Assembly: GCF_900156645.1 (NCBI RefSeq)
Contig: NZ_FTOC01000008.1
Location: 62,001 to 126,000 of the forward strand
Direction: 5' to 3'
DNA from: Salimicrobium flavidum
GTDB taxonomy: Bacteria > Bacillota > Bacilli > Bacillales > Halobacillaceae
DNA length: 64,000 bases
Shown in pieces: positions 62,701 through 64,000 of the stretch. Under the pieces are notes generated by a model that ran no database searches, was not told where the DNA came from, and saw nothing but the letters and a program-made list of their open reading frames with translations. The first letter of the stretch is position 1. Each line of letters starts with the position of its first letter. The position numbers and the translations under genes are program-made.

Positions 62701-64000
62701 GAAGACATATATCAAACGGTATGGAAAAGGAACAGGGAAGTCAGCCCAGCGGAACCTCAAAGGAGCGCGTGAGTCCATGAAGACGGCCCAAGGTGCCATA
62801 CCGGTCTGGATCATGCCGGTCAACCAGGTGCTCGAGAACTTCCCGGTAACGAATGATAAGTTCGATGTCATCATTTTTGACGAAAGCAGTCAGTGTGACC
62901 TGTTCTCGACGAACGTGCTTATGCGCGGTGAGAAGATGATTGTCGTCGGGGATGAAGAACAAATTAGCCCGCAAGCTATTGGAACGAAGGATGAAGACGT
63001 GCAGGAACTTGTGCGTCGTTATCTGCAGGATGTTCCGAATGCGAATCTCTTTGACGGGAATATTTCTCTGTACGAAATGGCTGAGCAGACATTCCCGAAA
63101 GAAGGAAAGCTGATGCTACGGGAGCATTTCCGCTGTGTGCCGGAAATCATTCAGTTCTCCAATGACTTGAGTTACGGAGGAGAAATGATTCCACTACGTC
63201 TCCCTGTCGAAGAGGAGAAGCTGGAACCGCCTGTGCTCGCACGTAAAGTCGAAGATGGTCATAATGACGATGGTGACAAAGACATCAATAACCCGGAAGC
63301 GGATAAAATTGCGGCGGATATGAAACAGATGGTGGAAGACCCGGCCTACGATGGACAGACATTCGGTGTCATTGCACTGCAGGGAGGAAAGCAAGCTCAG
63401 CTGCTTGAGACAAAACTTCGTGAGGCGATCGGAGACGAAGAGTTCGTGAATCGGAAAGTGATCTGCGGTGATGCTTATACCTTGCAAGGGGATGAGCGGG
63501 ACGTAGTCTTCCTGTCCATGGTTGTTGCACCTGAAAGGAGATTCCGCTCCCTTACAAAGAATAGTGAAAAGCAGCGGATCAATGTTGCAGCGAGTCGTGC
63601 CAAAAACCAGATGCGTCTCTATCATTCTGTGGACACGAATGATCTGAAACCGGACGACTTCCGTTATCAGCTGCTCAGCTACTGCAAAAATCCATCACGA
63701 GTGGCTGATGAGCTTGAGAATCTGGAGCAATATTGCGATTCTCCATTCGAAGTGGACGTCTTGCGTGCCATTCTGGCAAAAGGCTATAAAGTTACGCCAC
63801 AGGTAAAAGTAGGGCGTTACCGCATCGATCTTGTGGTCGAAGGTATGAGAAACCGTCTTGCTGTGGAGTGTGACGGAGAACGATGGCATGGGCCTGAGAA
63901 GTTCGAAGAGGATATGATTCGCCAGGAATCGCTCGAGCGTGCCGGCTGGGAGTTCTGGCGCGTGCGTGGCCGTGATTTCTATCTGAATAAAAAAGAATCT
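59747..64000 (+). CDS. Giant SF1 helicase with C-terminal Vsr/DUF559-like nuclease (partial)
   Basis: An open frame of 1418 codons that runs off the window. About 370 N-terminal residues of unknown fold precede an AAA_11-type helicase: Walker A GPPGTGKT at 377-384, a helical insert of about 600 residues, Walker B IIFDESSQCD (D1045, E1046), motif III VVGDEEQISPQ and motif VI NVAASRAKNQ near 1279. The tail VGRYRIDLVVEG...LAVECDGERWHG (D1361, E1374, D1376) is a Vsr/DUF559-like nuclease. Helicase-Vsr fusions are known among phage-defence proteins. AGCGAGGTGG precedes the ATG; the 3' end is missing. Confidence 0.85.
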   Translation, partial: MQSVQDDKGARFFKYLLELNNLVGKVDRDYRQYEKIWEKDSLESLEGIRLFDECLEEDHVFEIDRPSITDEDKRPPEVPTLLVGWINGLIDSPNNEPVYYMERKETDEEGESHTVSFEDDKDRVKAYDSWKKDWHQWAEQLKEKYYVSDLYNNFFHFVSRFDQEGDTLEFIYGRGILTWMHKDKKIGSIRHPLITTKLELELLPRQGRIVAKESEDTVKVERDMFSGVQLPNRPMLDKVIESMREQHIGEDFEELFEQFITLIHPDGVVRDENQKMEISATPAIYDKGIFSVRGKKVRVLREDLEQIIEGVEEGSVEMTQAVASIFEGEAPERSDIDKEEEKNPLPKDHLYFPLPANEQQKNIVNRIDKNYGVTVQGPPGTGKTHTIANLVSHFLSQGKRILITSQKENALKVLKDKIPESIRDLCVPVLGSGRESMDGIEKSIRTLSEQLGELDKPALKKTIDHNLELLDESKREEARLTNELKVYTEKEGTPLTYGGEKLHKYDVAKQLAGTDIDYSWIKDDVGMEATFPLSKEEWTTFWTLKNRLEKEELSLRDKRLPSLDAEIMSVPKFNDLVEEVGELDDYEDAGQRIIEAYQLKEDREAIGLWKARMDDITSFQPLLEKKSSRLMLDDLKAGGSREARWRDLHKEQEENVQKLFELYNELITHDVQLPEKSLKEIEEDVRTAKEPVEEGKKPSFFFFLFKGKNTKYLFENQVLNGKPLETAEDFAIIERYLEYAELKAETARVVNGNLQEIGAEEIDQRNSRFPHEVEEALEGIRQVIEYVDEVKQAEQQLSVEVDFYDFGKTKSFREELDVADKYVALNHWRIRQKEETAKMKELSNEEEMHPIIHEFILAMASGDKEKWEASVNQLLHLGERKKLVREFYSYLDKLKQTLPATAAHLESTVGQETEMPEDYKEALENQKLQTWLDETKDVNVARLKDKLEEQHKEQKRLIREVVTASTWKSQMERITDEEKRALSSWKTYIKRYGKGTGKSAQRNLKGARESMKTAQGAIPVWIMPVNQVLENFPVTNDKFDVIIFDESSQCDLFSTNVLMRGEKMIVVGDEEQISPQAIGTKDEDVQELVRRYLQDVPNANLFDGNISLYEMAEQTFPKEGKLMLREHFRCVPEIIQFSNDLSYGGEMIPLRLPVEEEKLEPPVLARKVEDGHNDDGDKDINNPEADKIAADMKQMVEDPAYDGQTFGVIALQGGKQAQLLETKLREAIGDEEFVNRKVICGDAYTLQGDERDVVFLSMVVAPERRFRSLTKNSEKQRINVAASRAKNQMRLYHSVDTNDLKPDDFRYQLLSYCKNPSRVADELENLEQYCDSPFEVDVLRAILAKGYKVTPQVKVGRYRIDLVVEGMRNRLAVECDGERWHGPEKFEEDMIRQESLERAGWEFWRVRGRDFYLNKKES

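Overview
The window looks like the chromosome of a low-to-mid GC, spore-forming Bacillaceae, probably a moderate halophile of the Halobacillus/Thalassobacillus type. The genus is inferred from gene order, acidic proteins and interspersed repeats, not proven. It lies on one side of the replication origin: noc, soj, spo0J, yyaC, ychF, rpsF-ssb-rpsR, yybS, gdpP, rplI, dnaB-type helicase, purA, walRKHIJ, htrC and rlmH appear in the order known from Bacillus. The highly expressed genes all read on +, so the origin should lie to the left and + is the leading strand. dnaA, dnaN and oriC are outside the window.

Region by region. 0-5.8 kb: an SDR stress enzyme, a GNAT, aroK and aroD, ddl and an M19 dipeptidase, placed where rsmG would normally precede noc. 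5.8-15.8 kb: a parS-like site, Noc and the ParAB system, YyaC, an MscS channel, DUF951, YchF, the rpsF operon with its leader, and a YceI gene under two MhqR-like boxes. 15.9-20.4 kb: a complete BceRSAB-type peptide sensing and efflux module with a perfect palindrome before the transporter genes. 20.4-22.8 kb: a gene graveyard (broken SorC regulator, dihydrolipoyl dehydrogenase and SAF-domain oxidoreductase). 22.9-28 kb: oppA-like binding protein, serA, a repeat-rich gap, hisJ-type phosphatase. 28-44.2 kb: yybS, gdpP, rplI, helicase, purA (with a PurBox pair), LOG protein, tRNA-Asp and tRNA-Phe, a G5/LysM/M23 peptidase, the Wal operon and HtrC. 44.2-49.2 kb: a DnaA-box cluster, M48 protease, flavodoxin, ohr/ohrR with operator, rlmH, a MerR-type coiled-coil protein with paired operators, and a perfect Noc-binding site. 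49.2-57.6 kb: accessory genes, including an ABC exporter, a DUF2975/XRE pair, a second isoprenyl transferase, a duplicated DUF1659/DUF2922/YvrJ cluster, butanediol dehydrogenase and DUF2254. 57.6-64 kb: an accessory locus, partly AT-rich, with a PD-(D/E)XK nuclease and its small partner, diverging from a very large SF1 helicase with a C-terminal Vsr/DUF559-like nuclease that runs off the window.

Two groups of non-coding repeats are scattered through the window. One sits on the stop codon of its upstream gene and has a stem with compensatory base changes between copies. The other is bounded by TCTGTTA/TAACAGA or GGGACA-type inverted ends. The most promising leads are the helicase/nuclease locus, the MerR coiled-coil protein beside a Noc site, the DnaA-box cluster behind htrC, and the DUF1659-DUF2922-YvrJ cluster. 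No CRISPR array, transposase or rRNA was seen.
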